Assembly: GCA_035041965.1 (NCBI GenBank)
Contig: JAPYMA010000672.1
Coordinates: forward strand, 1 to 64,000
Source of the DNA: Anisakis pegreffii
Lineage: Eukaryota > Nematoda > Chromadorea > Rhabditida > Anisakidae
Reading direction: 5' to 3'
DNA length: 64,000 bases
The first letter of the stretch is position 1, and every line of letters starts with the position of its first letter. The translations under genes and the position numbers were made by a program. Positions 51,746 through 64,000 of this stretch are shown here, piece by piece. A model generated the notes under the pieces. It had not been told where the DNA came from. It did not search any database and worked only from the letters and a program-made list of their open reading frames with translations.

Positions 51746-52948
51746 TATCGCTGTCGCTACTTTGAAATCTTCTCTCAAAATTTGCAATTGCTCCAATTAT
51801 CTGTATGGGAAAAACCCTATTAACGCGATTCAATAGTTGAAAATTCCCATTGAATCATTCAATGACAGATAGAAACAAACACGATTAACCTGTTAATTAT
51901 AGTGAATTGATTTCTTAATTACGCCAAAAAAGCAATCATCTGTCAAATTTTATATTCCTGGACACATCCATCCAGTTAATATTTCTTTGATCTTTGCTTT
52001 TTCCTACTAATCGCCGTAACGATTTCTTCAAGCCATCCAATATAACAGATTACTTACTATTAGCATCCTGAAAACTTACATGTTGTCGGAAGATACCGCA
52101 TATAGTTAATTTCAGAGAAATTGTTTGATTTATGAAGGATGTCAACGGTAGCTGAGCGGTTTCATCATACCACCAAACTTTATGCATTTGATCTGCGTGT
52201 GTTCATTTGGTAGAACTATTATAGATGGTAGAATTTTTCCATTCAACTGCATATTCACCGCAGTAATTCCCCTATGCTATCAGATGACAGAACGGATTTT
52301 TCAATTTCATCTAGAGGTGTTTCTGATTTAACATTAGGTGCTTCATATTCATTCAATTTACCGAAATCAAAAACTTTTTTATAAGTAAATGATCAGACAA
52401 ATGTTTGTAACGTTCTCGTCACAATAATACATTGAAAATTACGTACTGAAATCAACTGATAATTCATAACATTCAGCAGTGAATATAACAAAAACATAAC
52501 AAATAGATAGGGAGCAAGAAACATGAATAAGCAACGAGATCGAAGAAATAAGTACAATTTGATTCAGATTAATTAGGGCTTTGAATACTACCAACATCAT
52601 ATTATCAGTTCTTAACCGAGTATTATCAAAATGAAGTTAGCATCAAATGAGGTGGAAAACTCACGATGGAATCAAAATTTACGCTGCCAAAGATCAGAAA
52701 TTTCATGAGTAAATAGACAGAAGCCAAGATTCTTCAGATTACTGAGCAGAAAACATTCTGTTCAAGACTATTCAACAGACAGTATTCAGTTCATTTTCCA
52801 CTTGGGATTATACTGATATAATCAGATGGAACAGTAATAATAATGCATCACTTAATGAAATACAAGACGAGTTTGAAAAATAACACATCGAACAAAATAT
52901 GCGATAGGATGACGAAAATGAGGTATTCGTTTAGGGCCAATTCTTCAT

Positions 52949-55900
52949 TTATGGGCACTTTTTGTCGACTAACGTCCGGCCAGTATCATCGTACTCAGCA
53001 CGACTCACCCACATTTGTTGGAATGCACCCTAAAATTTTGCTTCTATCATGATCGTTATCAGGTGTCATGCGACCAATACCTCATTGATACTAGTCAAGT
53101 GAATACTACTGCTAAAGGTGACTCCAAAGAAACGAAATGTGAATAATTACCAGCGATGCCAAAATAGATCCACCGATCCATGCGCCAAATCTTCGCTCCA
53201 TTGGTGTTGGGGCCGAATTGACGCGAAGTTTTATTGTCTAAAATATATCACTCCAATAACATTCTCTTATCAAACACTGAAATTTAAAATAATCGTCTAT
53301 CCATCAGCTGGATGAACCGAATCAGTCCAAATCCAAAGCGAATTCGAATTAAAGTCAAAATAAACAAGACGATCAATCAGTCAATTATACCGGTGGACAT
53401 TTCCTGGCCAGATCGTAATTCAGTCGTTCCGTGAAGCCCATTATCAGCGAGTTACCACCGGTCACTATTAAATTACTGTACAGCGTCTGAAAGCACAAAA
53501 ATTCTGGTGAAATATACTTCAAACGGAAAGCCAAATGTGTTCACTGCCACAGTGCATTCAAGATGTCCAAAAAAAAGTTATATTCTTTGAACTGCGTATC
53601 AATTCAGAGCACGTACTATTTCAAAGAAACAATAACTCCGCGAACAATTCGACTGTAAGCAATTGAATTAACAAACCGGTCTAATGTCAATATCGCACAT
53701 TCCACAGCTGGTGTAAGCTATCTGCGAAGCATTCATTAGCGTTGACGGAACGACGTTCTTCAAAATAAACTATTCAGTCGGTGTCATTTAATAAAATTCT
53801 ATCAAATAACCAATATACAATTCTTGAATTATCCCAAAAGAAGAACGGAAATGTCATCAGTCCAATTTGCTAATTAAGCTTTATCAAACGCAATCTTTTC
53901 CCATATTTTTCCACTCGAATTATTCACTTACAATTAATCAGTCATAGGAAACTCCTCTTCATTCACGTCATCGTACGCAAATATTGAATAGTGGAAGCTG
54001 GTAAAACGTGAAATACACTAACCTTCAAATAATTCAAATCGAAAAGACCTTCAGGAATTTTGATACGATCTGCTTGAAATTCTCGACTGAAACCACACGG
54101 GAAACAGAACGGTGAAGAGGGTAACTTCTCAGCAAATCTTCAACAAACAAATCTTCAAAATGAGACATCGACGGAAATCAATGCAAGTGGACTTCAAATT
54201 GTGCTGATACACAGAACTTGAGAATTTATATAAAGCTTTGGTTTATTACTTTTACGACAAAAATTTCCGGTTTCATCGATAACTTTCGATAAAGTAACCA
54301 GTGAAATAACAACAAAAAAAATTCATTCAATGTCACTGAAATCACCAAACGAAAACATACTCCACATCAATTGGTGTATCGCAGCACTGCAATACCGAAA
54401 TAGCTAGATCCTCAAGGACTTGCTGAAAATTGTGATCTTTTATTGCAGAATATTACTCATTGCACGAATACACTCTGCATATCAATGATGTGATCTGAGG
54501 ATAACACCAATCATAACGTATCAACGATTGACAAAAGCGTACGAACCTTACGCATATAATTTTCGAAACTTTTCGTCACTTCCGGTAAATTTTTCTTCTG
54601 CGTCCACACTGAAGGCTCATTTTCGTTGACAGGTAACTGAAAGATCAATTAAATAAGGTAGTCTGCCTTCTTGAATCTTAACGTTGACAGGCAACTGAAC
54701 AGCACTCTTATCGAACAAATACCGAACCAAAACTACAGTGTCCAATGAAGTGAATATCCATTCACGCTATTAACCATTTCAAATAATATCTAACGGAATT
54801 TTCCTAATAATAATATCTAATGAAACTTTTCAATCAGTCACACAACGAATACGATATTTCAAGAGGAAACGAACCCGTGATGCGATTTTGTATGAGGGTA
54901 CGACTTCAATTTTTTGTTCGTCGCACATAATTCCGCACTGTTCAGCGATCAAGTCACCACCGATTGGCGATCGCACCACAGCTGAATCACACCGAATGTT
55001 ACTCATTCTTACAAAGTCAACTCACTTGAACTGAATCGGATTCGATTATTCAGTTTCGCATGAAAATATAAGACGGTAATTTAATTTTTATCACTTGAAC
55101 GATGAAACCTTCTTCGGTGTCTCGAACGATCAGGACACTTGTACATGGGCATATAATCATTGTTATTATTATCGCTATTTTTATCACCTCATTATCATTA
55201 CGATTATTATTATTAGTCGTATCCGTGCTGTCATCATTACCGATAACATTTAAAAAGTCATCACTAACCATGACTAACGCAGTAACCGTCATATACCGGT
55301 ACGGCAGCTGTCTGAGACGCTCCACTATCCAGCACAAGTCCTGCCGTACGACCATTCGCAAAACTGAAATTCAATCAGACAGCTATCAATTTTAGTACCC
55401 CTGTGCCAGTACTAAAAACTACAAAAGAATTACAAGTTACTAAAATTACTAAATTACTAAAAATTACAAGTTACACTTGATAAACAAACTTTTTGCCAAG
55501 TTATTAACATCCCTCTAAGAAAAACTGGTCCTATCTTACCGAATGAAAATGACCTATGATGGTGACGCATCAATCCATACATGAAATAAAAGCTGATGGA
55601 AGGAAATTCATCGCCTTCGAAAGATTATTTCGCATTCGTAAGGACATAATGACATAAGTGGACACATTCATCGAGTATAGGCACGCAACGAACGCTATTG
55701 ATAAGACAATAAAGCACACAAACACTAAACTATACGAATAATCGATTCGACCAACGAATATGTATGTTCTTGCAGCATTTATAAAAGTTTCATTAACAAA
55801 CTCAGCACTGCAGAACCTTGCATCTCATATTTCTCATTACATTATATCCACTGTCTCAACCAAAACGATTTGTCTATATGTGTGCTCATTAAACGAACGT

Positions 55901-58900
55901 CAACTGCTCGTCAAAACTGAACTTCAACAATACATTAATCAAAACTTCGATTCAGTATTTTATCACTATTTTATCATTTTCTTTCCTCCTATCATCATTC
56001 TTTATTCATTTTTTTTTTCATTTAGGAATGGAATGAATATCGCCATCAGAATATTTTCATTTTTCATTAAACGTACACCAACCAAATCGAATGAATGTTG
56101 CGACTTATTTTTTTTCTGCGAAGTTTACGCAAAAATTTGCAAAAATAATGATAGCCTTTGTAAAAAAATCGATTGGGCCAGAACACTAAAACGCCTTCAT
56201 GAGATATCTTTGAACTTTCCAAGAAGTTTATCGATTCTGGACGTGTTTCTCAATTTGAAGAAAACAAAAAAGAATGAAGAAACAGATGAACGGTAATCGC
56301 ACGAAATGCTAGGCTAACAAATGTGCTGTGCTGGGATGTGTTGAGAAACGTTCATGAATTTTTAAATTTTCCAAACTATCAATTCAGTGTCATACAATCG
56401 TCATTCACGATACTGGTTTATTGCTCATTCTCTTCAACTCAATTCTCACAAAAAATCAATCTCAACGAATATACAAATAAATCAAATTTGCTCATTTCGA
56501 AACGCATTAAGCGTTGAGAGCATTTTACAACGAAAGTGCAGTGCGAATTCAATATACTCATCCCATGGTATAAACATTAATAAATCCCCTTCCACTGCTT
56601 TAATCCGCTAACATATTCACTTCCTCTGCTTTACAACATCCGTTTCTTTAAGTGAATCATAATTCTATCGTATCTTGCTAAACAACTCGAAATAAGTCAT
56701 AGAAGTTTCGATGGGATTTTACGTCAAATATCATTAATAAAGTTACATGAAGCGCGTTAACTATGCAAAAATTTTTCGTTTTCTTTAAAAAATCAAATGA
56801 ATATCTTTAATTATTTAGTTAATACTCTGAAGTAAAGCCTGAATGAGTCATAGGTTGAGAAATGAAATATATACAATGCAGTGGGCATATTCAACGAGGA
56901 ATAGCTGCTGTAGAGAACAGATGTTTTTAGCACGGCTTTTTACGGCTACTAACGAAAACGTTTAGCAAATCAACTAGGAAATCTTGACTTCGCATATTAG
57001 TATTTCAGGATTCTTATGAATTAGATAATCATCTCATAAATATTAGATCTATTTCATATTTCTGAGCCAGTCATTTGATTCACTATAAAATATGCATGCG
57101 TATGACTCGTAAATTATTAGAATGAGCACTTTCCATGAATGGAATTAATCACACCAAATTCATAAATGGAAATTACATTATGAAACGTTATCTTGTTTGT
57201 AATTTGAGTATTCGTCTGCTGAAGAAGTGGTGTAAGACTTTCACAAGAAATTAGATATTCTTAAAGGCTGGATGAGCAAGATGAGTGTGGAGAAAGAAGA
57301 TCCGAAAAATGGAGACGGAACAAACTCACGCTCGACAAGAAACGAGAGAGAATGGAAAATTCCGTTTACATCCGCAAGCATTTCCGCACCACTTCTGCTA
57401 ACATATTCACTTTCTCTGCTTTACAACATCAGCTTCTTTATACAAATGATAATTCTACCCTATCTTGCTAAACAACTCGAAATAAGCGATACAGACATTG
57501 GTAGGGTCTCATTTCAATTACTGTTTGAGAAAATCGCAAATTTATTTGTAATATTCATCGAGAATCCATCCTACCCATCCAACAGAAGAAAAAGGAATTC
57601 TTAAAATTCAGAAATCGGTCAACTTCAGGTTTGATTCAAACATTTTTTGGTGTTTTACAAATGATCGGTGGTCCAATTTTTGGATTTCTGATAAGGCGAT
57701 TTGGCATACGCAAAGCGCTCATCCTTTGTTATACGTCCACTATAATTTCATCGCTGCTCAAATTCACTGCTCAAGTTAGTGCGCAATTCATTTCAACAAA
57801 TTGTAAATTTCATATTTTAATTTCTCATTCTTTCCATTCAATTTCACAAATTTAAACAGAACTTCATTTGCACTTAAAAGAATATCAATGAAAATTTCCA
57901 TCAGTTTCAAACTTGTGTCGATTTTATCCATTGATTTCGCTCTAATAGAATAACTTTCCAAAGTTTTTCTTCCAAAATCAAATGATTTAAGAGCAAATTT
58001 TCGCTGTACGTTAGCATAATACCAAGCATATTCATGCATGGACAACAAGCGCATCAGACACTCCTCTCGATGATTACTACGGCCGGTAAGGAACGAACAA
58101 ACGCATTCGGTCGCATGGGAATCACTTTTGGTTAGTGCGAGGTGTTTTGTAGGAAATAATTTCATTTCAGTTAATTTCACGAAATGCACAAACATTACAC
58201 TGAAAAGAATTACCAAACTTGACGGCAAATCAATTCTTGAACTGTATGACCACTCAGAAATTTCATTTCATTGAAAATTCGTGAGTGACAAAACGATGCT
58301 CAATGACTACTGATGACCTCACTTAAATTTTTTTTGATAATTGCCGTAGAACAACAGATAAATGTTATTTGCCATTCAGGATTGGGTTTTGTATTTACGC
58401 CACTTTTTACGATCATTACAAAGAAACTATTCAGCGAGAATGCTCCACTGATAACATCAGCACTGATCAGTTCGATGGCCATATACATTGCATTGGTACA
58501 ATTAGAACTGCACAATGATAATGTAAGAAGTGTTCATGACAATATTCATTCTGAGACACTAGAACCGACCGAGTACTCTCTTCAGTAACTATCACAATCC
58601 ATCGAATAATTTCAATTTTCGAACATTTGCGCCTTATCAGACAACTGTATTCGTGAAAACAATTAATTCATCACAGTATCAAAAGTAGTGATCTTTTCAA
58701 AGTCAAAATTCACACCGGATGAAACGTTTGAATTTCAGGTGGCCAAGAAAAAGAATGATGAAAGCGAACAGGATCGTCAATTCAGTTTAAGCATTCTCGT
58801 TGAAATGGCTAAGCGTGAAGGGGTTGCGTTAACATTCTCTAAGAAAGCCGCTCTCATTACACCATTACTCTTGGTTTTCTCGATTATGCAGGTTATCAAC

Positions 58901-61544
58901 CATCTTATTCAGCCACACATTTTCAACAAGACATAATACTCAACAAGATCATTCCAAAACCGAAACAATTAATACTTAACGAGAATAAAGGAGATTCACA
59001 TCAAGTGACACTATAAGAGAAACAGATTCCCCGTTTCTCATAACATTAAGATTGAATTAAATTATTTAAAAGCCAAAATTTGGAATGGCTCAAAGTATTT
59101 TTGCTCAAAGAAATCCGAGACTCAAAGGCTCAAAGAAAGAAATCTGGCAATGAGATCAATTCAGCGCAAGGAAAAGATTTTTTCAGGTACATTTGATAAA
59201 CGAGTTTCATGTCACCTCTGAGATAAGTTCACTTCTACAAATGCTCAGCGGTCTCTTCATAATGTTGTTTAACGGATTCGTTGTGGTTTGGTTAAGGAAA
59301 CGTTTCAACGAGAGGATTCTGATGATTTTGGGAGCCGTTGCTGTGGTCTGTTCGCTTGTCTTCACTTATTCCGTTTATCTTGAACGAATAATGCAACAAA
59401 ATTCATGAATATTCATCTCTTTCAAACGGTTGAACCTTACTTAGCAATTTCTTCAGTTGAAACGTGATTCAACAGGATTTCATCTGTATAAATTCAAATA
59501 GTTTCCGTCGCCGAAATCACATCAGAATGTAACTCTTGAGTTGCGCAACAAAAAATCCCTTTAATGTATATTCCGTTCAGTTGCTGTCTCATATATTCAT
59601 GACCCAATGGTTTGCATTATGGATGGTTTTCGTAACACTTCCGATGATATGCTTTGGGATGAGTATGGTGAATACAGTGGCTGACAGTCTTCTCACATCC
59701 CAAGTGCACACCGACGAACAGGTAAACTATACCACCAAAACGATTACTTACAAATGACAAGATTGTTTCCAAATATTTTTCAAAAAGGTGTTCGATTGAT
59801 GATTTTCACACAGCTTTCAAATGCACATAACGGTGTCGATAAACAAATTATCGATATGATTATTTCGAGGCACTGATATTGGGCACATCACAAGCGGTTA
59901 ATTCACTGGTACGAACGTTCGGGCCGGCTTTAGCCGGATACATGCTCGAACAGTACGGCTTCGCAATATTCGGCTTGATTGGCGCAGCAATAACTATTAT
60001 CTTCTTGACAAATGATCTCTTTGCTATGTTGAATTCATTTTGAACTGACTCAAGAATGTAATAAATGAGTGTGCTGAATTGAAGAGTGCAACAGAATTGA
60101 GTAAGATGATTAATGCTTCAAAAGATACGACAGTATGAATAAGTGAATTGCAAGAATGACAACATGAATAATGGCATTGCAAGTAAACCATTGGGAAAAG
60201 ACAAGAGAAATTTGAAGAAGGAAAAGCAAAAACAAACCAAGCAAGGACGGCGTTTTTGACTAGGAAGAATGCCGGTACATTGTACTTTTCGAACATCAAC
60301 TCCATCAACTTTTCACGTTTTTGTTTTGCGTTCCACTGTAACAGTTCTTAATGGTGAACTCTGTCTAACACAAACGTAAAACAGAAATTGATGAATTAGC
60401 AAGTGACGACATACGATGCGAATAATGGCACCGCAATTTTGAAGCGAACAAACAGAAAGGTGAGTAATGAACGCATCCAAGAGAACAATCAAACCTACAG
60501 CACACTCTGAGAATAACACTGGTTGGTACTTGCTTTCGGCAAAAAATACATTTGCATACGCATAATCGACCATCTTTTCGAACATATCCCAATCCTCAAC
60601 TGAAATTCAGACATACATTTTTCGTAATCAATACGTGAACATAAATTATGTCTAACTATAACTAAAACGACAACAATGGGTACGGAATGTGAAATGAATC
60701 AAAGTGCATGATGACTGAAAAAGCCCCACGATATCGACCATTTTCATTTCTGAACTGATATTAGTTGATTAAAATTTTGCGAATTTAACATATCAATAAG
60801 GAGAAAACAATTTATAAAAAAAACGAACTCATTCCATCTTTCATGAATGTTTCAATTTCAGTATTAATTCGCGGTACTCCAATATGTTCGCTTCCAATAA
60901 AATATTTCCGTTTTTTTGTCGTCTTCTGCGCATCCTGATCAACACTATCGTCCACTTGATCCACTATTTCTTGAACAGCAACCTGGCTTGGGATATCACC
61001 CTGAAACCGGACTGAATAAATACCACTATGACTGGTGACTATCCTACAAATCTGACTGAAAAATAAAGCACGAATATATGCGAGCGTTATTTTGAACTTA
61101 TCTCAAGTAAGCATCAATCTGAGACTAATTTGAGTTTGTGATAATTTGGTTCGGCTTATTTGAATTCAGTCATATTTGAGTTCAAGCAAAGATTGAACAT
61201 GAAACTAAAGAAATCTCATCGTTTGAGAATGCCCCATAGGTGGCATGATCGAATTTCAATGGGAAAATGCATATTATCCATATGAATAATTTGTTTATTA
61301 CATCACGAATAATGTTAACCTTTGGAAACTCTTCACCGGCGAAACCAACTCGAAACGTATGCGATCCAGCATCAAAAACCAGCGCACCCACCTCATCTGA
61401 AGAGCTTTCTGTATAATAAAATGACTTCAATCACTGATCTGTTTCACACTTCGTTGAAGTGATCAAAAAGATTTTTAAAAAAACATGCACATTAGCCATT
61501 AGATCAAGTTAATATTCACCTCCTCCGTATATGCCGCTACTCAT
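52949..61544 (-). CDS. swsn-6: Actin-related protein 6 (BAF53/ACTL6), complete 14-exon gene
   Basis: Nuclear actin-related subunit of SWI/SNF (BAF) chromatin remodellers, and in other animals of INO80/TIP60 complexes. Exons: 61520-61544, 61320-61396, 60829-61000, 60499-60599, 60238-60335, 55269-55363, 54875-54981, 54547-54636, 54357-54422, 54023-54124, 53677-53757, 53391-53486, 53151-53237, 52949-53029, totalling 1278 nt (425 aa, vertebrate form 429). It starts [20 protein letters not shown]. Further landmarks are [43 protein letters not shown] (phosphate-binding loop 2), [24 protein letters not shown] and [20 protein letters not shown], ending DKKCP. Phases match throughout. The fifth intron (55364-60237) contains a whole transporter gene on the other strand. 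A TGTTTTAG acceptor at 61590 lies 45 bases before the ATG and may take a spliced leader. The symbol is by orthology. Confidence 0.95.
55760..56296 (+). CDS. Hypothetical protein, 178 aa, nested in ACTL6 intron 5
   Basis: The longest uninterrupted ATG-started frame in the window. A run this long is unlikely by chance in AT-rich DNA with frequent stops. The first half is mixed, with one strongly hydrophobic segment at about residues 67-88 ([18 protein letters not shown]). The second half contains several cysteines ([17 protein letters not shown]) and the C-terminus is highly charged ([12 protein letters not shown]). An acceptor-like TTTCATTTAG inside it (ending about 56026) means it could instead be a terminal exon covering only the second half. 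I recognise no family. It lies upstream of the decayed transporter-exon copy. Confidence 0.35.
   Translation: MYVLAAFIKVSLTNSALQNLASHISHYIISTVSTKTICLYVCSLNERQLLVKTELQQYINQNFDSVFYHYFIIFFPPIIILYSFFFSFRNGMNIAIRIFSFFIKRTPTKSNECCDLFFFCEVYAKICKNNDSLCKKIDWARTLKRLHEISLNFPRSLSILDVFLNLKKTKKNEETDER
56603..56700 (+). pseudogene. Decayed partial copy of transporter exon 1
   Basis: 56606-56690 aligns without gaps to 57396-57480 of the transporter's first exon, offset by exactly 790 bases and about 85% identical over the aligned stretch (shared ACATATTCAC, TTACAACATC, TATCTTGCTAAACAACTCGA). The copy has TTCTTTAAGTGA where the gene has TTCTTTATACAA. This introduces an in-frame TAA in the first TM helix, so it is not functional. 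No other transporter exons were seen beside it. Confidence 0.85.
57272..60043 (+). CDS. MFS transporter, SLC22A18-like, complete 8-exon gene nested in ACTL6
   Basis: Twelve-TM facilitator-superfamily membrane transporter. Relatives of SLC22A18 (TETRAN/ORCTL2) are proposed organic-cation exporters, with the substrate here unknown. Exons: 57272-57500, 57629-57774, 57992-58130, 58380-58522, 58739-58891, 59187-59372, 59581-59721, 59870-60043, totalling 1311 nt (436 aa, human 424) with matching phases. Landmarks: TM1 [18 protein letters not shown]; motif-A-like loop [52 protein letters not shown]; central loop [31 protein letters not shown]; and near the C-terminus [20 protein letters not shown]. 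The whole gene sits on the opposite strand inside the fifth intron of ACTL6, so the two transcripts overlap without sharing exons. Start: the first ATG after an in-frame stop. An alternative ATG follows three codons later. Confidence 0.92.
60060..60065 (+). terminator. Candidate poly(A) signal of the transporter
   Basis: AATAAA begins 17 bases after the transporter stop codon (60043), giving a very short 3' UTR. It lies before the antisense ACTL6 exon at 60238. Confidence 0.45.
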
Positions 61545-62749
61545 TTTTACTACTGGCTCACCGTTTGAGTTGAACTTCACAAAGAACACCTAAAACATTC
61601 GTTTTCTTAATAAAAGTAACTAAGCCGTGCGAACTGACAATCAATACTATCGAACGTCCAGTATATTATTAATAAAATTTGAAACAGATTCATTATCTCT
61701 CCATTTTCTGTTTATCAAACTAGAATGATTTCATTCAAGATCATTGAACATTTCGAATCTGCACCACAAACTTCAGAGTTATTCTCAGATAAACTATAAT
61801 TAGCTCGTTGAATCTGTTGGTTAACAATGACGACTACGATGATTCAGTAATTCTCTTGTCTCGAACAACTCAATCAGCTTTCCTAACAGAGCAAACGCAA
61901 TCCAATCCAGAAGGAAACCTGATGTATTCATAAATCATCGATTATTCTCTATAAATGTCACTCAACTTGAAATACAAATACGACTGCCTGCACCATTCAT
62001 AATGCCATTCCGATTCAAATAACAGTTAATTTATAATGCATTAACATCATCTGATATTCATGAATTATATTCTTCTTTATTCATGAATTATATTCTCTTC
62101 GCCCGCCTCAATCTACCACTGCAAAACTCTCCGCTCGTCATCCAAAGAACACTCCTTTATATCACATCTTTCATGTAGTAAACTGTTTTGTGGTGCGGAA
62201 ACCTCATAAAAGTTTTAAGGTGTGAAGATCACAAGAAACGTTGTTTAAAAATAAGATTTATCTGTCACTGGTCTAAAACAAATCTGATAAAACGCATAAA
62301 ACCGACGATATGAGATGAAATCATAACTGACTGGGCAGATGGGATAAAACAAACACTTCACGTATAGGTCGAGGACGGGATCAAACACTTCTAAAACTTC
62401 ATATAGAGATGGAACGATCAACACAAAACAGGAACATATGTTGAGGGGTTCACTTAACACGAGTGCTATTGTTCAATGTCATTAATGAAATAAGAAAGCG
62501 AATGAATTCGAGATTATGCACGATAATCGACACCATAAAACATTCTGTTCCGTAAAATCAATGCAAATCAAACTGCGAACGTAAAACTATCGATGAAATA
62601 TTATGGTGAAACGAACAGGAATGACGACACAGTGAACAGATTCTTATAAAAAAGATGCTGGAGAACGAGACCATATAGAATGATAATTATAAAACAATAA
62701 AACACAGCATTGATGAAACCGTTGAAACATTAATCATTTGCCCATCTCC
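61545..62749. other. Intergenic between alpha-tubulin and ACTL6
   Basis: 1.2 kb between the end of tubulin and the start of ACTL6, both transcribed leftward, so it holds the tubulin 3' UTR and the ACTL6 promoter. It includes a direct repeat of ATTCATGAATTATATTCT (about 62056-62097). No other coding signal found. Confidence 0.45.

Positions 62750-64000
<1,251 letters not shown>

Larger units (their letters stand above)
39497..52948. other. 13.4-kb stretch without a recognisable gene
   Basis: Between the receptor start and the 3' end of ACTL6 I found no conserved domain on either strand. Candidate pieces include a minus-strand signal-peptide-like exon at 48694-48788 followed by a GTAAGA donor, a short ATG frame at 44990-45211 (+) and a minus frame ending at 49804. 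Simple-sequence features include GTAT repeats (about 40345-40362), ATATGAGAAGAT-like repeats (40455-40560), CTGCTG runs (about 43087-43100, 44096-44110) and a GCTGACG-rich patch (about 51610-51735). A 32-bp-stem hairpin lies at 49226-49304. It may hold regulatory DNA for the receptor. Confidence 0.4.

Noticed and set aside
60024..60308. Impression that the ACTL6 gene is truncated next to the transporter
   Set aside because: The missing exons were found at 52949-55363. The transporter lies within an intron, so the gene is complete.

Overview
The window looks like nuclear DNA of a nematode, probably one with long introns such as many parasitic species. The gene set is animal (an innexin, phospholipase C, actin-related protein 6, alpha-tubulin, a class C GPCR). 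Innexins exclude vertebrates and plants. Nearly all introns end in a short TTTCAG-type acceptor, as nematode introns do, and several start codons sit just downstream of a bare acceptor suited to spliced-leader trans-splicing. The DNA is AT-rich. I saw no rRNA, convincing tRNA, CRISPR array or bacterial-style operon. The clade cannot be fixed from the sequence alone.

Layout. 1-705 (-): 5' end of an RTE-like non-LTR retrotransposon, cut by the window edge. 1237-7162 (-): complete 14-exon PLC-delta type phospholipase C (790 aa). 9021-16671 (+): complete 7-exon innexin (433 aa), divergent from the PLC gene across about 1.9 kb. About 19.4-22.9 kb (+): a multi-exon polytopic membrane protein I could not name, with a three-copy repeat inside. 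24178-25243 (-): complete 3-exon Ly6/uPAR-type GPI-anchored protein (127 aa). 27099-39496 (-): a class C GPCR of about 26 exons and 1,440 aa, whose extracellular part holds two complete Venus-flytrap domains in tandem. 39.5-52.9 kb: 13 kb with no recognisable gene, containing a long hairpin. 52949-61544 (-): complete 14-exon BAF53/ACTL6 (SWI/SNF actin-related protein, 425 aa). Its 4.9-kb fifth intron holds, on the opposite strand, a complete 8-exon SLC22A18-like transporter (436 aa), a decayed copy of part of that gene's first exon, and a 178-codon ORF of unknown function. 62750-64000 (-): the 3' part of an alpha-tubulin gene, with one GC-AG intron.

I built the gene models by hand from family motifs, splice signals and reading-frame phase. 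For PLC, innexin, Ly6, ACTL6 and the transporter the exon lengths sum to whole codons with matching phases at every junction. In the GPCR one junction (about 31.1-31.3 kb) does not phase correctly and the second exon is uncertain. Exon edges may be off by a base or so because they were counted by eye.

The genes do not form a pathway. Several act at the cell surface or in signalling (class C receptor, PLC, innexin, Ly6, transporter), while ACTL6 is nuclear and tubulin cytoskeletal. The most unusual item is the double-Venus-flytrap receptor.
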